From Pseudomonadota bacterium (lineage in GTDB: Bacteria > Pseudomonadota > Alphaproteobacteria > Rhizobiales > Rhizobiaceae), in contig JAEYTV010000450.1 of the NCBI GenBank assembly GCA_023433855.1, positions 1 to 5,874 of the forward strand: 5,874 nt of DNA, read 5' to 3'. Shown here in pieces: positions 1 to 5,874 of this stretch. The translations under genes and the position numbers were made by a program. Each line of letters begins with the position of its first letter. The stretch's first letter is position 1. A model generated the notes under the pieces. It did no database searches. It was not told the origin of the DNA and was given only the letters and a program-made list of their open reading frames with translations.

Positions 1-1016
1 GCGCAGGTGCTGCGACCGCCGCCCCGGCTGCTGCCGCTCCCGCCAAGGCCGCCGAATCTGCTGCACCGACACCGGCGGCTGCAGCCGCGCCTGCTCCGGC
101 CGCCGCCGCGGCATCCTCCATGCCGCCGGCACCGGCTGCCGCGAAGGTCGCCGCCGACAACAACATCTCCACCTCCGACATCGAAGGTTCCGGCAAGCGC
201 GGTCAGGTGCTGAAGGGTGACGTGATTGCGGCCGTCGCCAAGGGCATTTCGGCACCGGCCGCGACGCCCGCCTCGGCTACGGCCGGCGCACGTCCCGTTT
301 CGTCCGCCGACGATGCGGCGCGCGAAGAGCGCGTCAAGATGACCCGCCTTCGCCAGACCATCGCCCGCCGCCTCAAGGATGCGCAGAATACCGCGGCCAT
401 GCTGACCACCTACAACGAGGTGGACATGAAGGCCGTCATGGACCTGCGTAACCGCTACAAGGACATCTTCGAGAAGAAGCATGGCGTGAAGCTGGGCTTC
501 ATGGGGTTCTTCACCAAGGCCGTCACGCACGCCCTGAAGGAACTGCCCGCCGTCAACGCGGAGATCGACGGCACCGACATCATCTACAAGAACTACTGCC
601 ACATCGGCGTTGCCGTCGGGACGGACAAGGGCCTCGTGGTTCCGGTCGTCCGCAACGCCGATCAGATGTCGATCGCTGAAATCGAGAAGGAGATCGGCCG
701 CCTTGGGAAGGCAGCCCGGGACGGGCAGCTTTCAATGGCAGACATGCAGGGCGGCACGTTCACGATCTCGAACGGGGGCGTCTACGGTTCGTTGATGTCG
801 TCGCCGATCCTCAACGCGCCGCAGTCCGGTATTCTCGGCATGCACAAGATCCAGGAGCGCCCCGTGGCTATCGGCGGTCAGGTCGTCATCCGTCCGATGA
901 TGTATCTTGCACTTTCCTATGACCACCGGATGGTCGATGGGAAGGAAGCGGTTACCTTCCTCGTGCGGGTCAAGGAAAGCCTTGAAGATCCAGAGCGCCT
1001 GGTCCTCGACCTCTAG
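1..1016 (+). CDS. sucB: 2-oxoglutarate dehydrogenase E2 component (dihydrolipoyllysine succinyltransferase), 5'-truncated
   Basis: E2 core of the 2-oxoglutarate dehydrogenase complex; it transfers the succinyl group from its lipoyl arm to CoA in the cytosolic TCA cycle. The reading frame is open from base 3 to the TAG at 1014-1016 (337 residues visible). The N-terminal lipoyl domain and true start lie off the left edge; ATG 120 is internal and not the start. In order: an Ala/Pro-rich linker (bases 3 to about 143), a peripheral subunit-binding domain (about 144-245, ending in [13 protein letters not shown]), a second Ala-rich linker, then the catalytic acyltransferase domain from about 339. 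The active-site motif DHRMVDG is at 921-941, with catalytic His at 924-926 and Asp four residues on. [15 protein letters not shown] and GILGMH are typical of SucB/OdhB rather than the pyruvate or branched-chain E2s. The subunit-binding domain lacks two usual arginines (see findings). The complex's E3 partner is encoded downstream at 2804. Confidence 0.96.
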   Translation, partial: AGAATAAPAAAAPAKAAESAAPTPAAAAAPAPAAAAASSMPPAPAAAKVAADNNISTSDIEGSGKRGQVLKGDVIAAVAKGISAPAATPASATAGARPVSSADDAAREERVKMTRLRQTIARRLKDAQNTAAMLTTYNEVDMKAVMDLRNRYKDIFEKKHGVKLGFMGFFTKAVTHALKELPAVNAEIDGTDIIYKNYCHIGVAVGTDKGLVVPVVRNADQMSIAEIEKEIGRLGKAARDGQLSMADMQGGTFTISNGGVYGSLMSSPILNAPQSGILGMHKIQERPVAIGGQVVIRPMMYLALSYDHRMVDGKEAVTFLVRVKESLEDPERLVLDL

Positions 1017-1019
1017 GCC

Positions 1020-1025
1020 AGGAGG
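1020..1025 (+). promoter_or_regulatory. Shine-Dalgarno AGGAGG fixing a TTG start
   Basis: A perfect AGGAGG lies 5 nt before the TTG at 1031. The first ATG in the frame (1064) has no ribosome binding site at a useful distance. This is the reason for choosing the rare TTG start of the MAPEG gene. Confidence 0.75.
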
Positions 1026-1030
1026 GGGCC

Positions 1031-1447
1031 TTGGAAACGCTTGGGGTAACAGTATCGCCATACATGACGCTGCTTGCCCTCAGCGTGGTCCTGCTGGTCT
1101 TCCACATTCTGCTGCAGGGGGTGCTTTCGACACGGGAGCTTGGTTCCAGATGGAATGCCGGTCCGCGGGACGGAGAGGCCGAGCCGAAAGGCAAGCTCGC
1201 AGGGCGCGCCGCACGCGCGTCCCGAAATTTCCAGGAAACCTATCCTGCATTTGTTGGCCTGCTTCTCGGTGTCGCCTTCGCAGGTGAAGACGCTTCCAAA
1301 TGGGGCCTGATCGGTGGCTGGGTATGGTTCATCGCGCGTATTGTCTACATACCGCTCTACCTTGCCGGGATCCCCTACGTGCGCTCCCTCGTCTGGCTGG
1401 CCAGTGTCGCCGGACTGCTCGCGATGATCCTCGCGCTCATCGGGTGA
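1031..1447 (+). CDS. MAPEG-family integral membrane protein
   Basis: A 138-residue inner-membrane protein of the MAPEG superfamily (membrane-associated proteins in eicosanoid and glutathione metabolism). Four hydrophobic segments are visible at about residues 11-31, 68-86, 91-112 and 118-138, matching the four-helix fold. The family signature region is seen as GRAARASRNFQETYPAF (57-73), where the Arg/Asn/Glu cluster sits in the likely active-site loop, followed by RIVYIPLYL (103-111) and IPYVRS. The length is normal for bacterial members. It starts at TTG behind a perfect AGGAGG, 14 nt after the sucB stop and 4 nt before the next gene, so it is probably cotranscribed with both. Some eukaryotic MAPEGs are glutathione transferases or peroxidases; for this bacterial subgroup the substrate is not known, and no glutathione role can be read from the sequence alone. 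Family assignment is confident, function is not. Confidence 0.87.
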   Translation: METLGVTVSPYMTLLALSVVLLVFHILLQGVLSTRELGSRWNAGPRDGEAEPKGKLAGRAARASRNFQETYPAFVGLLLGVAFAGEDASKWGLIGGWVWFIARIVYIPLYLAGIPYVRSLVWLASVAGLLAMILALIG

Positions 1448-1451
1448 AGCG

Positions 1452-1955
1452 ATGAGGCTGCTCCCCGGGAAGACGTCGATTACAGCTTTGTGCATCTTGC
1501 CCGGCGTAGCCCTGGGCCACGACCGGTGTCCGATCGAGAAAGCGGTGTTTACCGAAACGGATGCCGGAACCGTGCTGTCGTTCCGGCAGGTCGACTCGGA
1601 CGCGGCTGCGGTCAGCCATCTGTTTTCGATTACCGGCGGCAAGCTGAAGCTCGATGGCCACGTGATGTATGACGACGAATCCGAGCGACCGGTCGCCATG
1701 ATCATGAATAGTTGCCCTGAAGGCGACGCCACCGGCGCGGAGCTTCGTGCCTGCACCGTCTGGACGGGTGTTCCGTATGCCGTTGCTGTGACGGGCGGGC
1801 GCGTCGACGTCCTGGGCGCAGAGGGTTCGGAGACGCCCGATGCGATTGTGCTGCCCGGATTTGGTCCGGCGCTCCGTCATTCGACGCTCTGGCACGCGAG
1901 CGGTCTCGCGCGAGTGGCCTGGGACGTCTACCAGTTCAAGGAATGTAAGCCGTGA
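1452..1955 (+). CDS. Small exported protein of unknown function, cysteine-containing
   Basis: A 167-residue protein that I do not recognise as a named family. The N-terminus looks like a short signal peptide: Arg2 and Lys7, a hydrophobic stretch at 9-22 (ITALCILPGVALG), and an ALG that could precede signal peptidase I cleavage near residue 22. Export to the periplasm is therefore inferred. Cys14 lies in the hydrophobic core but does not form a lipobox (no Gly/Ala before it). The mature part has four cysteines (26, 88, 101, 165), an even number compatible with two disulphides; Cys165 is third from the C-terminus. The rest looks like a beta-rich small globular domain (GGKLKLDGH, VAVTGGRVDVLG) without further membrane segments. 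ATG 1452 is 4 nt after the MAPEG stop and has only a weak ribosome binding site (GAAG), suggesting translational coupling. The stop overlaps the SDR start. It is a real gene by position and codon use; function is open. Confidence 0.8.
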   Translation: MRLLPGKTSITALCILPGVALGHDRCPIEKAVFTETDAGTVLSFRQVDSDAAAVSHLFSITGGKLKLDGHVMYDDESERPVAMIMNSCPEGDATGAELRACTVWTGVPYAVAVTGGRVDVLGAEGSETPDAIVLPGFGPALRHSTLWHASGLARVAWDVYQFKECKP

Positions 1956-2704
1956 GCGATACTCCTGTTCTCCTGGTAACCGGTGGAAGCCGCGGCATCG
2001 GCGCCGCCGTGTCGATCATGGCTGCGAGCCGTGGCTGGCGGGTCGCGGTGAACTACGCTTCGAACCGTGATGCGGCGGAGAGGGTGGTCTCAGAGATCAA
2101 GGCAGTTGGCGGCGAGGCGGTCGCCCTCCAGGCTGACATCGGAAAGCCAGGCGAGATCGTCTCGCTCTTCGAGGCAGTTGACCGGTATTTCGGGCGGTTG
2201 GACGGGTTGGTCAACAATGCCGGCGTCGTTGACATGGTGCAGCGGGTCGATGAGATGAGCGCGGAACGGGTCGAACGGATGATGCGCATCAACGTCACGG
2301 GGCCCGTTCTCTGCTGCGGCGAGGCGGTGCGCCGAATGTCCACCAAACACGGCGGCAAGGGTGGCGCGATCGTGAATATCTCCTCGGTCGCCTCGACGCG
2401 TGGTTCGCCGGCGCAATACGTCGACTATGCCGCTTCGAAGGCGGCGATTGATACGCTGACCGTGGGCTTGGCGCGTGAAGTCGCAACCGAGAGCGTGCGG
2501 GTCAACGCAGTCCGTCCGGGCATCATCGAAACAGACATCCATGCATCCGGCGGGCAACCGAACAAGGCTCGCGACAGTGCGCCGAACATCCCGATGAAAA
2601 GGCCGGGCAGGCCGGAGGAGATAGCCGACGCGGTGCTTTATCTCCTGTCGGCCCCTGCCTCCTATGTCACCGGCGCCATCCTTGATGTGAGCGGCGGACG
2701 GTAG
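1952..2704 (+). CDS. Classical SDR-family oxidoreductase (YgfF/FabG-like)
   Basis: A 250-residue cytosolic short-chain dehydrogenase/reductase with every classical motif: the cofactor loop TGGSRGIG (10-17), Asp62 after the third strand, NNAG (88-91), Asn114 in INVTG, the catalytic Ser145 in NISS, and Tyr159/Lys163 in YAASK. RPG (188-190) and the C-terminal YVTG..LDVSGG (238-249) complete the Rossmann fold. Following strand two, the VNYASNRD segment carries no acidic residue directly at the strand end, which usually favours NADP(H) over NAD(H). From memory the sequence is close to E. coli YgfF, whose physiological substrate is uncertain; glucose-1-dehydrogenase-like or FabG-like activity are alternatives. 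The GTG start overlaps the upstream stop by 4 nt (GTGA), with AAGGA at 1938-1942 at 9-nt spacing, so translation is probably coupled to the exported protein. Family is certain, substrate unknown. Confidence 0.93.
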   Translation: MSDTPVLLVTGGSRGIGAAVSIMAASRGWRVAVNYASNRDAAERVVSEIKAVGGEAVALQADIGKPGEIVSLFEAVDRYFGRLDGLVNNAGVVDMVQRVDEMSAERVERMMRINVTGPVLCCGEAVRRMSTKHGGKGGAIVNISSVASTRGSPAQYVDYAASKAAIDTLTVGLAREVATESVRVNAVRPGIIETDIHASGGQPNKARDSAPNIPMKRPGRPEEIADAVLYLLSAPASYVTGAILDVSGGR

Positions 2705-2723
2705 AGCAGTTGCCCGAAAGTTG

Positions 2724-2741
2724 CGCCGCGGTCAGGCGGCG
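2724..2741. repeat. GC-rich inverted repeat in the SDR-lpdA spacer
   Basis: CGCCGC (2724-2729) and GCGGCG (2736-2741) form a perfect 6-bp stem around the 6-nt loop GGTCAG. No T-run follows, so it is not an intrinsic terminator. It may stabilise or help process the mRNA ahead of lpdA, or be a chance product of high GC. A TAGAAT resembling a -10 box follows at 2750-2755, but I see no -35 at proper spacing, so a separate lpdA promoter is possible but unproven. Confidence 0.4.
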
Positions 2742-2803
2742 GATTGCGATAGAATGAAACGAAGGCGCGGCAGCGTCGCGAGACGAAGAGAAGGAAAACA
2801 GCT

Positions 2804-4210
2804 ATGGCTTATGACGTCGTCATCATCGGAAGCGGTCCCGGCGGTTATGTCTGCGCGGTCAAGGCGGCTCAGCTTGGCCTCAAGGTTGCGGTCGTGGAGA
2901 AGCGCGCCACCTATGGCGGCACTTGCCTCAACGTCGGCTGCATTCCCTCCAAGGCGTTGCTGCACGCTTCGGAAATGTTCCATCACGCCGCACATGGCAT
3001 GGATGCTCTGGGGGTCGAGATTTCCGCTCCGAAGCTGAACCTCGAAAAGATGATGGCCCACAAGGACGCGACCGTTAAGTCCAACGTCGACGGCGTTTCC
3101 TTCCTGTTCAAGAAGAACAAGATCGACGGCTTCATCGGTACCGGGAGGATCGTGGCTGCCGGCAAGGTGTCGGTGACCGGGGAAGATGGCAAGGTTCAGG
3201 AGCTTGAAGCCAAGAACATCGTCATCGCAACGGGCTCCGACGTCGCCGGTATCCCGCGCGTCAATGTCGAGATCGACGAGAAGGTCATCGTGTCCTCGAC
3301 CGGCGCGATCGCGCTGGACAAGGTGCCGCAGCACCTGGTGGTGGTCGGCGGCGGCGTCATCGGCCTTGAACTCGGCTCGGTGTGGATGCGTCTCGGAGCC
3401 AAGGTGACGGTGATCGAATATCTCGACAAGCTGCTCGGCAGCATGGATGCCGAAGTTTCGAAGCAATTCCAGCGGATGATGGCCAAGCAGGGCATGGACA
3501 TCCGCACCGAAGCCAAGGTGACGGCCGTCGAGAAGACTGCAACCGGCGCCAAAGTGACCTACGAGCCGGTCAAGGGCGGCGACGCCGTCAGCGTTGAGGC
3601 GGACATCGTGCTGATCTCCACGGGCCGCAAGCCCTACACGGAAGGTCTCGGCCTCGAAGAAGCCGGAGTAACGCTCGACAACCGTGGCCGCGTCGAGATC
3701 GACGGGGGCTTCAAGACCAATGTCGCAGGCATCTATGCCATCGGCGACGTGGTGAAGGGACCGATGCTCGCGCACAAGGCTGAAGACGAAGGGGTTGCGC
3801 TGGCCGAAATACTTGCCGGACAGCATGGCCATGTGAATTATGACGTGATCCCCGGCGTCGTCTACACCCAGCCGGAAGTCGCCTCCGTCGGCAAGACCGA
3901 GGAGGAGCTGAAGGCCGCGGGCATCGCCTACAAGGTCGGCAAGTTCCCGTTCACGGCCAACGGACGCGCTCGCGCCATGCTGGCGACGGACGGTTTCGTG
4001 AAGATCCTGGCGGACAAGGACACAGACCGGGTGCTTGGCGGCCACATCATCGGCTTCGGCGCCGGCGAGATGATCCACGAGATCACTGTTCTGATGGAAT
4101 TCGGCGGCTCGTCAGAAGACCTTGCCCGCACCTGCCACGCCCACCCGACGATGTCGGAAGCAGTGAAGGAAGCGGCGCTTGCCACCTTCTTCAAGCCGAT
4201 CCACATGTGA
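2804..4210 (+). CDS. lpdA: Dihydrolipoyl dehydrogenase (E3 of 2-oxo acid dehydrogenase complexes)
   Basis: FAD flavoenzyme that reoxidises the dihydrolipoyl arm of E2 and passes electrons to NAD+. It is 468 residues, the normal full length. The FAD-binding loop is GSGPGG (9-14). The redox-active disulphide is Cys41/Cys46 in GGTCLNVGCIPSK, which is diagnostic for the lipoamide dehydrogenase/glutathione reductase class. The NAD-binding loop is GGGVIGLE (182-189), the second FAD motif is YAIGDV (311-316), and the C-terminal dimerisation domain carries the catalytic His447/Glu452 pair in HAHPTMSE. No lipoyl domain is fused at the N-terminus, unlike some pyruvate-dehydrogenase-linked E3s. The ATG has AAGGA (2791-2795) 8 nt upstream. 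Lying downstream of sucB on the same strand, it most likely serves the 2-oxoglutarate dehydrogenase; it could be shared with other complexes or with glycine cleavage. An intrinsic terminator follows 26 nt after the stop. Confidence 0.97.
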   Translation: MAYDVVIIGSGPGGYVCAVKAAQLGLKVAVVEKRATYGGTCLNVGCIPSKALLHASEMFHHAAHGMDALGVEISAPKLNLEKMMAHKDATVKSNVDGVSFLFKKNKIDGFIGTGRIVAAGKVSVTGEDGKVQELEAKNIVIATGSDVAGIPRVNVEIDEKVIVSSTGAIALDKVPQHLVVVGGGVIGLELGSVWMRLGAKVTVIEYLDKLLGSMDAEVSKQFQRMMAKQGMDIRTEAKVTAVEKTATGAKVTYEPVKGGDAVSVEADIVLISTGRKPYTEGLGLEEAGVTLDNRGRVEIDGGFKTNVAGIYAIGDVVKGPMLAHKAEDEGVALAEILAGQHGHVNYDVIPGVVYTQPEVASVGKTEEELKAAGIAYKVGKFPFTANGRARAMLATDGFVKILADKDTDRVLGGHIIGFGAGEMIHEITVLMEFGGSSEDLARTCHAHPTMSEAVKEAALATFFKPIHM

Positions 4211-4236
4211 TCGCCGGACAATCCCTTGATGCAGTT

Positions 4237-4270
4237 GAGGGCTGGGTGAAAACCCGCCCTCTTTCTTTTT
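4237..4270 (+). terminator. Intrinsic terminator after lpdA
   Basis: Left arm 4237-4247 pairs with right arm 4252-4261 through 10 base pairs, with one bulged T (4243) and a GAAA tetraloop (4248-4251). The T-run TTTCTTTTT (4262-4270) follows at once. It begins 26 nt after the lpdA stop, so it should end the transcription block that includes sucB to lpdA and separates it from the cytochrome gene. Confidence 0.9.
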
Positions 4271-4390
4271 GCGCGGGCATCGGCCTCGCTGCGGAGCGTC
4301 AACTCCAGGATTAAAACTTGGACAGGAATACTAACTTCGCTTGAGGCGGAGGTGGATCGCCGTAAACTGCTGCCATTGTTCTGCTTCTCT

Positions 4391-4397
4391 GGAAAGG
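4391..4397 (+). promoter_or_regulatory. Ribosome binding site GGAAAGG deciding the cytochrome b561 start
   Basis: GGAAAGG sits 8 nt before ATG 4406. The upstream in-frame GTG (4352) has a GGAGG-like purine run directly against it rather than at 5-9 nt. The extra 18 residues it would add (rich in Arg/Lys/Phe/Cys) do not resemble the family N-terminus. Confidence 0.6.
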
Positions 4398-4405
4398 CCG
4401 AAACA

Positions 4406-4900
4406 ATGCCAGTCTCTTTTTCCGTTCCGCAGCGCATCCTGCATTGGCTGATGGCGGCGTTGATCCTGTTCAATCTTCTGTTTGCCGAGCCGATGGAAGA
4501 ATGGGCAAAGGTCTTCTTCCGTGGCGAGACACCTAGCCCCGATCAGGTCGGGGCCGCCAACGTGCACGCCTATGCCGGCATTGCCGTATTGGCTCTGGGG
4601 CTCGTCCGGCTCTGTCTTCGTTTCGTGCAAGGGGCGCCGCCGGAGCCGGAGGAGGAGCCTCCTGTGCTGCGTCTGGTTGCGAAGGCCAGCCACTGGGCGT
4701 TCTACGCGCTCTTCTTCGTGATGCCTTTCGCCGGCATCGGCGCCTACTATTTCGGAAATGCGACGGCCGCCTTCGCGCATGCCGGGCCGATGAAGCTCTT
4801 CATGTGGGTCCTGATCGTCGCTCATCTTCTCGGCGTATTGGTTCACCAGTTCTACTGGCGCACGAACATCCTGAAGCGAATGACGAGCGGCGTCAGCTGA
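4406..4900 (+). CDS. Cytochrome b561 family protein
   Basis: A 164-residue inner-membrane b-type cytochrome of the prokaryotic CybB type, thought to move electrons between the quinone pool and other carriers. The N-terminus SVPQRILHW is the family hallmark and supports ATG 4406 over the GTG at 4352, which would give 182 residues. Four membrane segments are visible at about 12-27, 52-74, 93-114 and 129-149. Histidines lie in or at the ends of these helices (13, 54, 96, 140, 147), enough for two haem b groups; His125 lies in a loop. Which four ligate haem cannot be fixed without an alignment. An acidic, proline-rich loop (EPEEEPP, about 80-86) separates helices two and three. It stands alone after the lpdA terminator; no clear promoter was found in 4271-4405 (TTGGAC at 4318-4323 has no matching -10). 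Donor and acceptor are unknown. Confidence 0.9.
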   Translation: MPVSFSVPQRILHWLMAALILFNLLFAEPMEEWAKVFFRGETPSPDQVGAANVHAYAGIAVLALGLVRLCLRFVQGAPPEPEEEPPVLRLVAKASHWAFYALFFVMPFAGIGAYYFGNATAAFAHAGPMKLFMWVLIVAHLLGVLVHQFYWRTNILKRMTSGVS

Positions 4901-5143
4901 GGCGGTTACGAAGACGCCGCTAGGGCTGCATTTACGTCTTAAAGGGTGCGGGGGGCGCCGCTCTCGTCGTTTTACGCCCTGACGGCATGCAGATACGGGG
5001 CGGGCGGGTCGGATTCCATCAGCCCGTTCCGGATCAATGCCCCATGTCGTTACGCGAGGAAGCTGTACGTTAGGTTTGCCGCGTAAGCCGGAGATAGAAG
5101 CCCGCATCCTCTTCGCCAAGGGTTGATCGGTCGCGCAGCAGCA
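4901..5143. other. Convergent intergenic region, no clear terminator
   Basis: This 243-nt stretch separates the cytochrome b561 gene (plus) and the GumN-like gene (minus), so it should hold two 3' ends, yet I see no hairpin followed by a T-run for either. A perfect 6-bp inverted repeat, AAGACG (4911-4916) and CGTCTT (4935-4940), has an 18-nt loop and no T-run. GGGGC (4997-5001) and GCCCC (5039-5043) could pair around a GC-rich interior. No tRNA or recognised small RNA was found. On the minus strand two short frames (5070-5144 and 4972-5049) have protein-like content; see findings. Confidence 0.5.
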
Positions 5144-5144
5144 T
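5070..5144 (-). CDS. Possible 24-residue small ORF trailing the GumN-like gene
   Basis: On the minus strand, ATG 5144-5142 shares one base with the TGA of the GumN-like gene (TGATG), an arrangement typical of translational coupling. It reads 24 codons, beginning MLLRDR and ending LRLTRQT, to a TAA at 5072-5070. The arrangement is suggestive, but the ORF is very short, no family is recognised, and it may equally be chance or the remnant of a decayed gene. Low confidence. Confidence 0.2.
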   Translation of the reverse strand: MLLRDRSTLGEEDAGFYLRLTRQT

Positions 5145-5874
5145 CACGTTGCGGGGGTGACTTCGAACCCGCGGCTTCGAAGAAGCTCTATGAGACCTTC
5201 CTGGCCTGGGAGGTGAAGCGCACCAACAGCGATGAAGGCGCCTCCTTGCTCCAGTATCGGTCCGGCGCGCTCCGCCATTAGGTGGTTGCGCCTGGTGACG
5301 ACGAGCTTCTCGAATTCGGCGTAACCCGCCTCGTCGGTGCCGTCCGGTGCAACGGCCTTCAGAAGCGGCATGGTCAGTCCTATCTCTCCTGATAGGTAGA
5401 GTGCGGTCATGGTTTCGAAGACATCATCCATCCTGTCGCCGAGCCGGATCGTTTCGACAAGCGACTTCATGTGAAAGTCGAGCGGAATGGCAGCCATGGC
5501 AGACAGTTGTTCGGCGAGCGTCTCGAGCCCCTTCACTGGCGTGCCTGCGGAGATCGCTTCGCGGGCGATCTGCTTGTCGAGGAAGTCGGGATTTTGTGCC
5601 TTCCGAGCCATTTCGCAGGCTGGAAGCGAGACGAATGCCATCAGCATCCATGGCTTCATGCGGGATACCGCCGAAAGCGGTATGCCCCGATCCTTCAACC
5701 CGTTCTCAAGCAAAGCGAGGTCTTCCTTGCTCAGTCTTTGCTGGAGCGAACTGCCGTCGGTGAACATTGTCAGTTCCGGCTGGGCCAGAATACCGGCCAT
5801 CGCCTTCTTCTCGTCGAGCACTTCATCTGATTCGATGACGACGGTCTTCGCTGCGGCCTGGGCCTGTCTTGCAC
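5144..5874 (-). CDS. TraB/GumN family protein, N-terminus beyond the window
   Basis: C-terminal part of a TraB/PrgY/GumN-family protein, read right to left. The frame stays open past the GTG at 5821 to the right edge (242 complete residues visible), adding a segment (AAAKTVVIESDEVLDEK) that fits the family core, so GTG 5821 is not the true start and about 100 N-terminal residues are missing, judging by family length. Visible family features are ELTMFTDG (5767-5790), a PWM..M..LPACEMA segment (about 5610-5652), the region around LGDRMDD, and the closing FIAVGALHLPGQEGL with His at 5213-5215. In the family this GALH motif pairs with an N-terminal GTxH motif, here outside the window; the pair resembles the metal site proposed for the related Tiki proteases. 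Such proteins are often labelled polysaccharide biosynthesis GumN, but their biochemical role is unproven. It ends naturally with TGA 5146-5144. Many relatives carry a signal peptide; that cannot be seen here. Confidence 0.88.
   Translation of the reverse strand, partial: ARQAQAAAKTVVIESDEVLDEKKAMAGILAQPELTMFTDGSSLQQRLSKEDLALLENGLKDRGIPLSAVSRMKPWMLMAFVSLPACEMARKAQNPDFLDKQIAREAISAGTPVKGLETLAEQLSAMAAIPLDFHMKSLVETIRLGDRMDDVFETMTALYLSGEIGLTMPLLKAVAPDGTDEAGYAEFEKLVVTRRNHLMAERAGPILEQGGAFIAVGALHLPGQEGLIELLRSRGFEVTPAT

Noticed and set aside
1482..1493. Lipoprotein signal at Cys14 of the exported protein
   Set aside because: The residues before the cysteine (T-A-L) do not fit a lipobox, which needs Gly, Ala or Ser at -1; a standard signal peptide cut near residue 22 fits better.
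1013..1756. Minus-strand open frame of 247 codons across the MAPEG and exported-protein genes
   Set aside because: Runs antisense to two well-packed genes, shows no domain, and ignores the operon structure.
2732..4078. Long minus-strand open frame (448 codons) opposite lpdA
   Set aside because: It lies antisense to a fully supported lpdA. The composition (His/Asp/Leu-rich, no recognisable domain) is what results from reading GC-rich codons on the opposite strand.
4318..4346. Promoter for cytochrome b561 with TTGGAC as -35
   Set aside because: At 16-18 nt spacing the sequence is GC-rich (around TTGAGG) and does not resemble a -10 box, so no promoter is called.
4911..4940. Inverted repeat AAGACG/CGTCTT as a terminator for cytochrome b561
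   Set aside because: The stem has only 6 bp, an 18-nt loop and no T-run on either strand, so chance is a sufficient explanation.
4987..5073. Plus-strand 28-codon ORF in the convergent gap
   Set aside because: No ribosome binding site or recognisable content, and it overlaps the more protein-like minus-strand frames; no support beyond being open.
5050..5082. Minus-strand frame ending A-N-L-T-Y-S-F-L-A before a TAA, faintly like a tmRNA tag peptide
   Set aside because: There is no tRNA-like acceptor or T-arm sequence, no GGTTCAA-type motif and no conserved tmRNA elements nearby; the tag would also be atypical for alphaproteobacteria.
4331..5119. Minus-strand open frame of 262 codons over the cytochrome b561 gene and the following gap
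   Set aside because: Mostly antisense to the cytochrome gene, Arg/Pro/His-rich with no recognisable motif; treated as a high-GC shadow.

Overview
The window looks like a chromosomal segment of a high-GC alphaproteobacterium, most likely of the order Hyphomicrobiales (Rhizobiales), probably family Rhizobiaceae. This rests on the GC-rich third codon positions, the protein sequences recalled for the 2-oxoglutarate dehydrogenase E2 and GumN/TraB proteins, and the placement of a lipoamide dehydrogenase gene shortly after sucB. The genus is not determined.

Bases 1-4270 read as one plus-strand transcription block. It opens inside sucB (E2 of the 2-oxoglutarate dehydrogenase complex; the lipoyl domain lies beyond the left edge). 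Three accessory genes follow, packed tightly: a four-helix MAPEG membrane protein (14-nt gap, TTG start behind a perfect Shine-Dalgarno), a small exported protein of unknown function with four cysteines in its mature part (4-nt gap), and a classical NADP-type SDR oxidoreductase resembling YgfF (4-nt overlap, GTG start). After a 99-nt spacer holding a GC-rich hairpin comes lpdA, the E3 dihydrolipoyl dehydrogenase that reoxidises the lipoyl arm of the E2. A strong intrinsic terminator directly follows lpdA. The TCA-cycle enzymes E2 and E3 therefore bracket three genes with no obvious role in the complex.

Bases 4271-4900 hold a separate plus-strand gene for a small di-haem-type cytochrome b561, best started at an internal ATG (4406). 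Bases 4901-5143 are a convergent intergenic stretch without a clear terminator. Short minus-strand reading frames in it have protein-like composition, but they cannot be established as genes. From 5144 to the right edge runs the C-terminal part of a GumN/TraB-family protein on the minus strand, whose start lies outside the window.

I found no mobile element, CRISPR array, tRNA, rRNA or clear novel defence or biosynthetic system. The points most worth a second look are the unknown secreted cysteine protein and its coupling to the MAPEG and SDR genes inside the suc-lpd region, the E2 peripheral subunit-binding domain that lacks its usual arginines, and the possible decayed or small coding sequence behind the GumN gene.
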